From Pontiellaceae bacterium (GTDB lineage Bacteria; Verrucomicrobiota; Kiritimatiellia; Kiritimatiellales; Pontiellaceae), in contig JAFGWS010000012.1 of assembly GCA_016937035.1 (NCBI GenBank), forward strand, positions 1 to 7,938: DNA of 7,938 bases, in the 5' to 3' direction. Below, in pieces: positions 1 through 5,516 of the stretch. A program made the translations under genes and the position numbers. Every line of letters begins with the position of its first letter. Position 1 is the first letter of the stretch. Under the pieces are notes generated by a model, which saw only the letters and a program-made list of their open reading frames with translations, did not search any database and was not told the origin of the DNA.

Positions 1-332
1 CGGCCACCGCCGCCACCGCCATGTCCGCCGCCGCCATGTCCACCGCCGTATCCACCGCCGCCATCACGACGAGGAGGACGTTCTTCACGAGGACGCGCAA
101 TGTTTACACGGAGATTACGCCCGTCTAAGTTTTGCTCATTGAGCATGTCAACGGCATTTTGAGCCTCTTCGTGTGTTGCCATTTCAATAAAAGCAAAACC
201 GCGAGAGCGGCTGGTGAACTTATCAAGCATGAGCTCGCACTTAACAACCGTTCCGGCTTGTTGGAACAGTTCTTCAAGTGAATCTTCCGTGGTGCTATAG
301 GACAAATTGCCTACATACAGTCTTTTTTCCAT
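1..332 (-). CDS. RRM-domain RNA-binding protein with glycine-rich tail (3' end outside window)
   Basis: The 110 visible codons encode a single RNA-recognition motif followed by a low-complexity tail. RNP2 is LYVGNL at residues 5-10 and RNP1 is RGFAFIEM at 44-51, so the aromatic RNA-contacting residues Y6, F46 and F48 are present; the usual last aromatic of RNP1 is Met51. After the fold ends near residue 79 (NLRVNIARP) come an Arg/Pro linker and a Gly/His/Tyr-rich tail from residue 91 that runs off the window. This is the plan of bacterial Rbp proteins of cyanobacteria and PVC bacteria, small cytoplasmic single-strand RNA binders often linked to cold or stress responses. The start at 330-332 fits the family N-terminus (MEKRLYVGNL); a weak purine-rich ribosome site lies at 342-348. 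RNA targets cannot be read from the sequence. The domain call is firm; the physiological role is inference. Confidence 0.95.
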   Translation of the reverse strand, partial: MEKRLYVGNLSYSTTEDSLEELFQQAGTVVKCELMLDKFTSRSRGFAFIEMATHEEAQNAVDMLNEQNLDGRNLRVNIARPREERPPRRDGGGGYGGGHGGGGHGGGGGG

Positions 333-393
333 TCTACTTATCTCTCTTCGTTCATCACCGCCGCCATGCCTGTCCCGACTCATTCGGCTTGCA

Positions 394-411
394 GGGCATC
401 CCGTGATGCCC
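394..411 (-). promoter_or_regulatory. Perfect hairpin in the leader of the RRM gene
   Basis: GGGCATC (394-400) and GATGCCC (405-411) are exact reverse complements around a four-base loop. In the minus-strand transcript this gives a seven-pair, GC-rich stem about 60 nt upstream of the RRM start codon. No U-run follows, so it does not look like an intrinsic terminator. A leader structure that affects mRNA stability or translation is plausible but unproven. Between it and the start lies a nine-codon open frame (365-367 ATG to stop at 338-340) that may be chance. Confidence 0.4.
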
Positions 412-452
412 GCGACGATCCATTAGAAGCGTACTGATGAACTCGGCCAAAA

Positions 453-481
453 AATATAAGCAGCCCCAAAAAAGTCAACAA
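453..481 (-). promoter_or_regulatory. Candidate sigma70-type promoter for the RRM gene
   Basis: Read on the minus strand, TTGTTG (476-481) and TATATT (453-458) are separated by exactly 17 bases in a very A/T-rich stretch just downstream of the kinase stop codon. TTGTTG matches four of six and TATATT five of six consensus bases. Transcription would begin near 446, giving a leader of about 114 nt before the start at 332. A better -35-like word, TTGACT, overlaps but would leave only a 14-base spacer. Confidence 0.45.
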
Positions 482-547
482 AAAATCTATCTTTTTTTTA
501 GCCATCCGATTCCACATCACCGTATCAACAGATCTTCAACCTCCTGT

Positions 548-3500
548 TTAAGCCGAAAAACTTCCCGGAAGAAGGGCCGATAACACAACCAATAATTCCC
601 CCATTGTAAACGGCTTACGAAGAAACCCGGAAATCTTTTTCCCAGAAAACCGCGAAATCACATCCATCCTTGTATACCCGCTGGACAGAACCACCTTTAC
701 CTCCGGATTAATGGCGCGAAGCTCGCGAAAAGCTTCTTCTCCGCCCATCTTTGGCATCGTAAGATCCAGAATAACCAAATCAATCTCATCGCGTTTTTCT
801 CGATATAGCGCCACGCCGTCCAATCCGTTATCTGCGGTTAAAACATCAAACCCCAGTCGATTCAGTTTTCGGCAACAGACCGAGCGAACCGTCTCCTCGT
901 CATCCACCAGCAGAACCGTACCATGCCCGCGCCAACTCAGATCCGCGACCTCCTCATCACCGACCGAAAGAAGATCTGCGCTTGCACTTCCCTCCTGAAC
1001 CACGGGAAAAAGAACCTTAAAGGTGGTTCCAACACCGAGCTCGGAATAGACGCGCAGTCCGCCTCCATGCGAGCGAATAATCCCCAGAACGGCTGAAAGC
1101 CCAAGCCCGCGCCCCGAAAACTTCGTTGTAAAGAACGGTTCAAAAATTCGATTGAGCGTTTCGGCATCCATTCCTGATCCGTTATCAGAAACTTCAAGCG
1201 CTACATAAAGCCCAGGCTTCTCCGGTTTCAGCACATATCCGGCTTCAAAATATTCCGTTGTACAAACCATTGTACTGGTCGTTACCGCAATCACCCCACT
1301 ACGATCACCGATTGCCTCCGACGCGTTCAGCACAAAATTCATAATAATCTGGCGCATCTGCGAGGGATCGCCCGCCGTAATCGGCAGATCTTTTTTAAGA
1401 TTGAGGTTCAGCACACATTTTTTTGAAATGCAGGTCTTGAGCATATGGAGCATTTCCTCAACGAGGTCGCTGATGGAAAAAGTTTTTTCCTCCAATCTTC
1501 CCTTCCCCGAATACGCCAGCAACTGCGTGCACAGATCGGCGGCCCGCTTGGAGGAAACCTTGATCTCCGCAATATCACTTGCAGCCGGAGAGAGCGGAGA
1601 CAGATCCATCAACGCCAGATCGGCATAACCGATGATCGCCATCAGCAGATTATTAAAATCATGCGCAATACCACCGGCCAGCACACCGAGACTTTCCAAC
1701 CGCTGGGTCTGCTCCATACGCTCCTGCATCACCCGATCTTTTTCTTCCCGTTTCCGACGCTCCGTTATATCCTTGACCAGAACAAGTGCACAAAGCCCCG
1801 GCTGGTAAATGATCGGTGTCCCGAAAACCTCAATTGGAAACAGCGTTCCGTCGCTCCGCCGCGCACGGGTGATTCCGGAAAAATCCTCCCCACGAAGAAT
1901 GGCATCCCGAAACAGATCATAATCACTTCCCTCAGAAGATGCTCCGCAAATATAACTGCGCGGAGCCATCTCCAACAAATCATCCTTGGCATAGCCCAAC
2001 ATTTCACAGCCCAAAGAATTTACGTTCAGCACCCGCTCCTCTTCAGCATGAACAACAAACATTCCTACGGGCGAGGCCTCAAAGAGCTTTCGATGCATCC
2101 GCTCACTTTGCTCCAGCTGAGCGCGCGCCTCCAATTGTTGGGTCATATCATCAAGAATCAACACCTCCAACTCAGCCATACCATCGGCATTGCGGATCGG
2201 TGTGCCGTAAAAACTGACCACCCGCTCACGGCCGGAATCCTTCCGCTGAACATAATAGATCACGTTTTCCAACAACTCGCCGCAATACAGGCGCTCAAGC
2301 GGCCACTTCTCAAACGGAACCGCGGTTCGCTCAGGATAACTGTAGAGCTGAAAATTTTTCCGAAAAAACTCACCATCCGTTAACAGTCCAGCCGTACTTT
2401 CATAACCATGGATTCGAGCAAAGGTTTCATTCACATGAACGACCATCTCCTGCATATCAAAAACCACGATACCGCTCTTTACATGACCCAGCACAGCCTC
2501 CAGCTCCGCCATTCCCTGCTCCGCCGCATCCTTGGCTTCATAAAGGGCCAACTCTGCCAGCTTCCGTTCCGTCGTTATTTCCGAATAAAAAACCGTTCCG
2601 GCAATCTCGCCCTCCTCTGCATACCAAGGCCGACATTCCCAACGGGTATAACATACAGATCCGTCGGAGCGCTTATAGATATCGTCCTCTTTGCGTTCCA
2701 CACCCCCCTGCAGCACTCGGTCATGCACCTCCCGCCAACGCAACGTAAACGTAGGCAACACCTCATAAAACGCCCGTCCCAGCACGTCCTCCTCAACAAG
2801 GTCATAATCCTCCAGAAAACGGTCGCTGCACGCCCGAAAAACCATCTCCCGATCCAGCACGGCCACGCCGTCAGGATCATGCTTTATCACAAGGCGCATC
2901 AGCGCTTCACTTTCGCGCAGTTTTCTTTCATTCAAATGCGATTCAATCAGTTTTCCAATCAACAATGCCGAATTCGATAAACGCCGCCGGGCCACATAAA
3001 TCATTTCATCGGACCGGACCGGATGGCGTTCCAGCGCATTTTCCAGCCGCGAGCGCTCAATATTATATTTCTTTGAAATCTCCGACAACGCCCGCTCGTC
3101 ATCCGGCGGAGAACCATAACTGCCCTTAATGGCACCAACTACTTCGCCATTCGCCAGAATCGGCACGGCAAAAACGTGCATCCGGCCCTGACAAACCGTC
3201 TCGATCGTCCGGTTTTCCTCAATACTTATTCGTGAAATATCGTTCCAGCACGACTCATGGCACAGGCCTTTGCGACTATCTCGGCTTGCAGAATCAGAAG
3301 CCTGCCGCAGACACCTGCACCAGTCCGACCCCACGATTCCGCAGGCAAGATCGCCGGTACGTTCATGAATCGTACAGGAAGTTCCCACCAGCTCCATAAA
3401 CTCAGCAACAATACTCCGAAGAAGCTCCTTTCCGATCACCTTCGAAATGATCCCTTCGGAATGATCCCCCAACACCCCTTCCGCGGAAAACATACGGTCT

Positions 3501-3559
3501 AAATCCTGCTCAAAAGAGTCCGCCATTCCATCAGCTGCTTCGCTTTTATTCTCGGTCAT
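548..3559 (-). CDS. Hybrid sensor histidine kinase: PocR sensor, three PAS domains, HisKA, HATPase, receiver
   Basis: This is a 1003-residue signalling kinase with no membrane segment, so probably cytoplasmic. A PocR-type sensory domain spans about 38-210 and carries C81, C83, C100, C104 and C123. Three PAS modules follow at about 215-335, 350-480 and 485-605. The HisKA phosphoacceptor is H633 in AHDFNN. The ATPase domain shows the N-box N745 (LNASEAI), D792 in DNGSGMD and the FEPFFTT...GLGLS motifs at about 807-822. The C-terminal receiver has acidic residues D886 and D887, phosphoacceptor D932, S959 and K982, so all key residues are present. Phosphate probably passes from H633 to D932 and then to an unlinked partner, since no HPt or DNA-binding domain is attached. 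The start at 3557-3559 is supported by AAGGAG nine bases upstream (3569-3574). The ligand is unknown; PocR domains elsewhere bind small metabolites. Domain calls are firm. Confidence 0.95.
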   Translation of the reverse strand: MTENKSEAADGMADSFEQDLDRMFSAEGVLGDHSEGIISKVIGKELLRSIVAEFMELVGTSCTIHERTGDLACGIVGSDWCRCLRQASDSASRDSRKGLCHESCWNDISRISIEENRTIETVCQGRMHVFAVPILANGEVVGAIKGSYGSPPDDERALSEISKKYNIERSRLENALERHPVRSDEMIYVARRRLSNSALLIGKLIESHLNERKLRESEALMRLVIKHDPDGVAVLDREMVFRACSDRFLEDYDLVEEDVLGRAFYEVLPTFTLRWREVHDRVLQGGVERKEDDIYKRSDGSVCYTRWECRPWYAEEGEIAGTVFYSEITTERKLAELALYEAKDAAEQGMAELEAVLGHVKSGIVVFDMQEMVVHVNETFARIHGYESTAGLLTDGEFFRKNFQLYSYPERTAVPFEKWPLERLYCGELLENVIYYVQRKDSGRERVVSFYGTPIRNADGMAELEVLILDDMTQQLEARAQLEQSERMHRKLFEASPVGMFVVHAEEERVLNVNSLGCEMLGYAKDDLLEMAPRSYICGASSEGSDYDLFRDAILRGEDFSGITRARRSDGTLFPIEVFGTPIIYQPGLCALVLVKDITERRKREEKDRVMQERMEQTQRLESLGVLAGGIAHDFNNLLMAIIGYADLALMDLSPLSPAASDIAEIKVSSKRAADLCTQLLAYSGKGRLEEKTFSISDLVEEMLHMLKTCISKKCVLNLNLKKDLPITAGDPSQMRQIIMNFVLNASEAIGDRSGVIAVTTSTMVCTTEYFEAGYVLKPEKPGLYVALEVSDNGSGMDAETLNRIFEPFFTTKFSGRGLGLSAVLGIIRSHGGGLRVYSELGVGTTFKVLFPVVQEGSASADLLSVGDEEVADLSWRGHGTVLLVDDEETVRSVCCRKLNRLGFDVLTADNGLDGVALYREKRDEIDLVILDLTMPKMGGEEAFRELRAINPEVKVVLSSGYTRMDVISRFSGKKISGFLRKPFTMGELLVVLSALLPGSFSA

Positions 3560-3763
3560 ATCCCCTCACTCCTTACGATCCGTCACCACCGGCCACACCA
3601 CTATTATTCTCTAAAGAAAAGCGCATCTTTAAATATTCGTCAAGCGAAATGCGGCCACCAACCTTAACATTCTCGACACCCTGCATTGTATTCATCATCT
3701 CGGACTGTTAATCTTCCGCCCATTAAAACCAGCCGTCATCAGCACATATAAAGCAAATCCGGT
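3560..3763. other. Divergent intergenic region between the kinase and hisA
   Basis: About 200 bases separate the two divergent genes. Apart from the possible small ORF above, I see only an A/T-rich patch near hisA with a -10-like TATAAA at 3747-3752. No matching -35 box is clear. If that word is a real -10, the hisA message would start only a few bases before its ATG and have almost no leader. No operator-like palindrome was found. Confidence 0.3.
3573..3698 (-). CDS. Possible 41-residue leader ORF upstream of the kinase
   Basis: An open frame starts at ATG ATG (3693-3698) and ends with TAA at 3573-3575. It encodes 41 residues, with a mixed-charge middle (VGGRISLDEYLKMRF) and a Gly/Ser-rich end. 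Its stop codon overlaps the AAGGAG ribosome site of the kinase and lies 13 nt before the kinase start, a layout that would allow translational coupling. I do not recognise the peptide. Its own ribosome site is weak (GGCGGAAG about 15 nt upstream). It could be a real small gene, a remnant of a longer one, or chance. Confidence 0.3.
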   Translation of the reverse strand: MMNTMQGVENVKVGGRISLDEYLKMRFSLENNSGVAGGDGS

Positions 3764-4516
3764 ATGAAATTCAGACCCTGTATAGACCTGCACAATGGAC
3801 AAGTAAAACAGATCGTCGGTGGATCGCTTACCGATGGCAAGGAGCCGGAAACCAACTTTGTGTCAGAAAAAACGCCCGCGTGGTATGCCGAACTTTACCG
3901 CGCGGACCATCTGACCGGCGGACACGTCATCAAACTCGGCCCCGGCAATGAGAGCGCGGCACGCGAGGCGCTCGCTGCCTGGCCCGGAGGCCTGCAGATC
4001 GGCGGAGGGATTACCGCAGAAAATGCTGTGGAGTGGCTCGATGCAGGTGCAGCCCAGGTCATTGTCACCTCCTACCTCTTTCAGGACCAGCAACTCGATC
4101 CCGCACGACTCAAAAAACTGCGCGACGCCGTCGGCCCCGAACGCCTCGTGCTCGATTTAAGCTGCCGCCAAAAGGACGGAAAATATTATGTCGTCACTGA
4201 CCGCTGGCAAACCTTCACCCAAACCGTCGTTGACGAACAGACACTGAACCACCTCGCATCCTACTGCTGCGAATTTTTGATCCACGGCGTCGATGTTGAA
4301 GGAAAGCAACAGGGCATGGACGAAGAACTGATTGCCCTGCTGGCGAAATACGCCCCCATTCCGTGCGTTTATGCCGGCGGCGTCCGCTCGTTCGACGACC
4401 TGGAAAAGCTCAATCAGGCCGGAAATGGAAAAATCGACGTCACGGTCGGATCCGCCCTCGACCTTTTCGGGGGCCCCCTTTCCTATCGGGATGTCGTTGC
4501 CTATTGCGGAAAATGA
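3764..4516 (+). CDS. hisA: Phosphoribosylformimino-AICAR ribotide isomerase, eukaryotic (HIS6) type
   Basis: The 250-residue protein is a TIM barrel that converts ProFAR to PRFAR (the Amadori rearrangement), the fourth step of histidine synthesis. It matches the eukaryotic HisA branch (yeast HIS6, Arabidopsis HISN3) rather than the common bacterial form: FRPCIDLHNGQVKQIVGG at the start, TNF-SEKTPAWYAELY, LTGGHVIKLG, LDLSCRQKDGKYYVVTDRWQ and the ending VDVTVGSALDLFGG are hallmarks of that branch as I recall them. Catalytic aspartates are D8 (CIDLH) and, by position, D131 (LDLSC). Phosphate-binding loops are QIGGG at 78-82 and YAGGV at 203-207. The length is normal for the family. The start fits the family N-terminus, although no strong Shine-Dalgarno precedes it. 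The gene stands alone, without other his genes in view, and ends in TGA 20 bases before the REP block. Confidence 0.95.
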   Translation: MKFRPCIDLHNGQVKQIVGGSLTDGKEPETNFVSEKTPAWYAELYRADHLTGGHVIKLGPGNESAAREALAAWPGGLQIGGGITAENAVEWLDAGAAQVIVTSYLFQDQQLDPARLKKLRDAVGPERLVLDLSCRQKDGKYYVVTDRWQTFTQTVVDEQTLNHLASYCCEFLIHGVDVEGKQQGMDEELIALLAKYAPIPCVYAGGVRSFDDLEKLNQAGNGKIDVTVGSALDLFGGPLSYRDVVAYCGK

Positions 4517-4536
4517 CAAAAATCGGATTCATCTCC

Positions 4537-4568
4537 GCCCGCTCCCTCTGAAGGGAAGCGTGCCCCAC
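4537..4568 (-). repeat. REP hairpin 1, outer end of the left block
   Basis: GCCCGCT (4537-4543) pairs with AGCGTGC (4557-4563) with one mismatch, C4539 opposite T4561. The inner pairs are CCCT with AGGG (4544-4547, 4552-4555), the loop is CTGA and A4556 is bulged. On the minus strand the guide tetranucleotide GTGG (4565-4568) lies one base before the stem. It faces inward, opposite to hairpin 2, so the two ends form a REPIN-like inverted pair. Confidence 0.75.
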
Positions 4569-4601
4569 AACATCAGAGACAACTGATTTCCCTTCAACCC
4601 G

Positions 4602-4727
4602 GTGTGGTACGCGCTTCCCTTCAAACCAGTGTGGCACGCGTTTCCCTCCAAAACAGTGCGGCACGCGCTTCCCTCCAAATCAGTGTGGCACGCGCTTCCC
4701 TCCAAACCGGTGTGGTACGCGCTTCCC
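4602..4727 (+). repeat. 27-bp tandem array, left copy (five units, the last partial)
   Basis: Units begin at 4602, 4629, 4656, 4683 and 4710 with an exact 27-base period. Each holds GTGYGGYACGCGYTTCCC followed by nine bases of the type TYCAAAYCR. The first part is the guide GTGG plus the 5' stem arm of a REP, without the 3' arm, so each unit is a half-REP. Only the last unit runs into a full hairpin. There are no unique spacers between units, so this is not a CRISPR array. Units differ by a few substitutions, mostly transitions. Confidence 0.9.
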
Positions 4728-4743
4728 TTCTGAGGGAGCGCGT
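4712..4743 (+). repeat. REP hairpin 2, inner end of the left block
   Basis: The guide GTGG (4712-4715) is followed by one base and the stem arm ACGCGCT (4717-4723), then bulged T4724, CCCT, the loop TCTG (4729-4732), AGGG and AGCGCGT (4737-4743). All 11 pairs are perfect. It ends 13 bases beyond the stop codon of the RAYT gene and may also shape the 3' end of that transcript. Confidence 0.85.
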
Positions 4744-4756
4744 CCTCCCTAACGAT

Positions 4757-5230
4757 TCAATACCGAATCGGCACAATCTGTCCCTGAAACTCCCAATCCT
4801 CTGGAGCATCTACTAAACCAGCACGGACGGGATTCATCCGCACATACGCCCATTTTTCAGAATAGCTTTCAGCGCTCCGCAGAACATGATCAAAGAAGTT
4901 GGACTGCCAATGCGGTATTGGAATACCCAACTTGCTCAGTGAATTCGACAGTGATTTTTTTATAAATCCAACCGTTCACCCAAGCTCATAACGATGAGGA
5001 TCAATGCGTAAAAACAGATGGATATGATCCGGCATAATCACATATTTCCCACACGCAACCCCTTGGTCGGCCTTCCGCCGGAAAAATGCGATAAAATGCT
5101 CATAAAACGGCAGCTGATCTAGAATGGAGCGACGGTTGTCCGTACAGAAAGTGATGAAATAGAGCGGCGGATCATATCGCTGAAAAATCGTTTTCAGATG
5201 CGGCGGACGATTTGGAATTTTGTTTCCCAT
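4757..5230 (-). pseudogene. REP-associated tyrosine transposase (RAYT, Y1/IS200-like), broken by an in-frame TGA
   Basis: Translated through one stop, this frame gives 157 codons of a RAYT-family HUH transposase. The first 84 include YFITFCTDNRRSI near the N-terminus and the metal-binding HUH motif H69-I-H71 in VIMPDHIHLFL. Codon 85 is TGA (4976-4978). The same frame then continues with TVGFIKKSLSNSL, PHWQSNFFDHVLRS and KWAYVRMNPVRAGLV, ending at a second TGA (4757-4759). The likely catalytic tyrosine is Y129, in YVRMNPVRAG, beyond the stop. At codon 85 relatives commonly have Trp, as I recall, so a single TGG-to-TGA change explains the break. Apart from the stop, the family motifs read through without frameshift, so the lesion looks recent. 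The start at 5228-5230 has GGAG seven bases upstream. The truncated 84-residue product would lack catalysis. Confidence 0.9.
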
Positions 5231-5248
5231 CTCCCTGCTCCGATTTCA

Positions 5249-5280
5249 GCGTGCTCCCGCAGACGGGAAGCACGCACTAC
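5249..5280 (-). repeat. REP hairpin 3, singlet upstream of the RAYT gene
   Basis: GCGTGCT (5249-5255) pairs with AGCACGC (5269-5275), and CCCG with CGGG inside. The loop is CAGA and A5268 is bulged. On the minus strand the canonical guide GTAG (5277-5280) precedes the stem by one base. It is the only one of the five with GTAG rather than GTGG. It lies 19 bases before the RAYT start codon and would be in that gene's leader, so binding by the enzyme could control its own expression (inference). Confidence 0.85.
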
Positions 5281-5324
5281 AACATTATGGATCATTCAAC
5301 CTTTATCGAACGGCTTCCCCTTCC

Positions 5325-5336
5325 GCACGCTCCCTC
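5325..5336 (-). repeat. Truncated REP arm
   Basis: GCACGCTCCCTC here repeats exactly the left arm of REP hairpin 4, which begins 19 bases later at 5344. No matching right arm follows. It looks like a partial duplication of a REP, comparable to the half-REPs of the tandem arrays but in the other orientation. Confidence 0.55.
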
Positions 5337-5343
5337 AACCCAA

Positions 5344-5375
5344 GCACGCTCCCTCTAAAGGGAAGCGTGCCCCAC
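5344..5375 (-). repeat. REP hairpin 4, outer end of the right block
   Basis: GCACGCT (5344-5350) pairs perfectly with AGCGTGC (5364-5370). The inner stem is CCCT with AGGG, the loop CTAA and the bulge A5363. The minus-strand guide GTGG is at 5372-5375, one base from the stem. It is the counterpart of hairpin 1 in the left block. The bases that follow in both blocks share AGACAACTG before the array begins, so the two blocks are copies of one unit. Confidence 0.85.
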
Positions 5376-5407
5376 ATGCCAAAGACAACTGTTCTATCTT
5401 CAAACCG

Positions 5408-5479
5408 GTGCGGTACGCGCTTCCCTCCAAACCGGTGTGGTACGCGCTTCCCTCCAAACCGGTGTGGTACGCGCTTCCC
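5408..5479 (+). repeat. 27-bp tandem array, right copy (three units, the last partial)
   Basis: Units begin at 5408, 5435 and 5462 with the same 27-base period and half-REP content as the left array. The units here are nearly uniform, with GTGYGGTACGCGCTTCCC in each, while the left array is more varied. The last two units match the end of the left array. Confidence 0.9.
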
Positions 5480-5496
5480 TTCTGAGGGAGCGCGTC
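5442..5496 (+). repeat. 55-bp perfect direct repeat (second copy at 4690-4744)
   Basis: The last 55 bases of the right block are identical to bases 4690-4744 of the left block, 752 bases away and in the same orientation. The repeat covers the end of the array and the whole terminal hairpin. Recombination between the copies would remove the RAYT pseudogene and leave one merged block. Confidence 0.9.
5464..5495 (+). repeat. REP hairpin 5, inner end of the right block
   Basis: The guide GTGG (5464-5467), the stem ACGCGCT/AGCGCGT (5469-5475, 5489-5495), bulged T5476, the inner stem CCCT/AGGG and the loop TCTG are identical to hairpin 2. It begins 21 bases past the stop codon of the DUF481 gene, so in that gene's transcript it could protect the 3' end or slow transcription. 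No T-run follows on the minus strand, so it is not a standard intrinsic terminator. Confidence 0.85.
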
Positions 5497-5516
5497 ACGC
5501 CTCACTCGTCACGCAT

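Larger units (their letters stand above)
4537..5495. mobile_element. REP/RAYT locus: broken RAYT gene flanked by REPIN-like blocks
   Basis: A REP-associated tyrosine transposase gene lies between two composite repeat blocks (4537-4743 and 5344-5495), with one further REP at its 5' side (5249-5280). RAYT enzymes are single-strand HUH nucleases that recognise REP hairpins through a GTAG-like guide beside the stem. All five complete hairpins here share that plan: GT(A/G)G, one base, a seven-pair stem, one bulged base, a four-pair stem and a tetraloop. The locus sits between the 3' end of hisA and the 3' end of the DUF481 gene, so it does not interrupt either. I saw no target-site duplication at its outer edges. 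Confidence 0.8.

Noticed and set aside
479..500. A-rich and T-rich runs after the kinase stop as an intrinsic terminator
   Set aside because: The possible stem is made only of A-T pairs and lacks a GC-rich part, so it would not form a stable terminator.
1445..2383. A 312-codon open frame on the plus strand, antisense to the kinase
   Set aside because: It lies wholly opposite well-defined PAS and HisKA domains and shows no family motif. Its length comes from the base composition of the opposite strand.
4602..4727. CRISPR-like array
   Set aside because: Units are directly adjacent with no unique spacers, and no cas gene is nearby.
4604..4816. Plus-strand open frame encoding a VRASLQT-type nine-residue repeat
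   Set aside because: It is only the translation of the 27-base half-REP array, whose period is a multiple of three. The array's structure is explained by REP hairpins instead.
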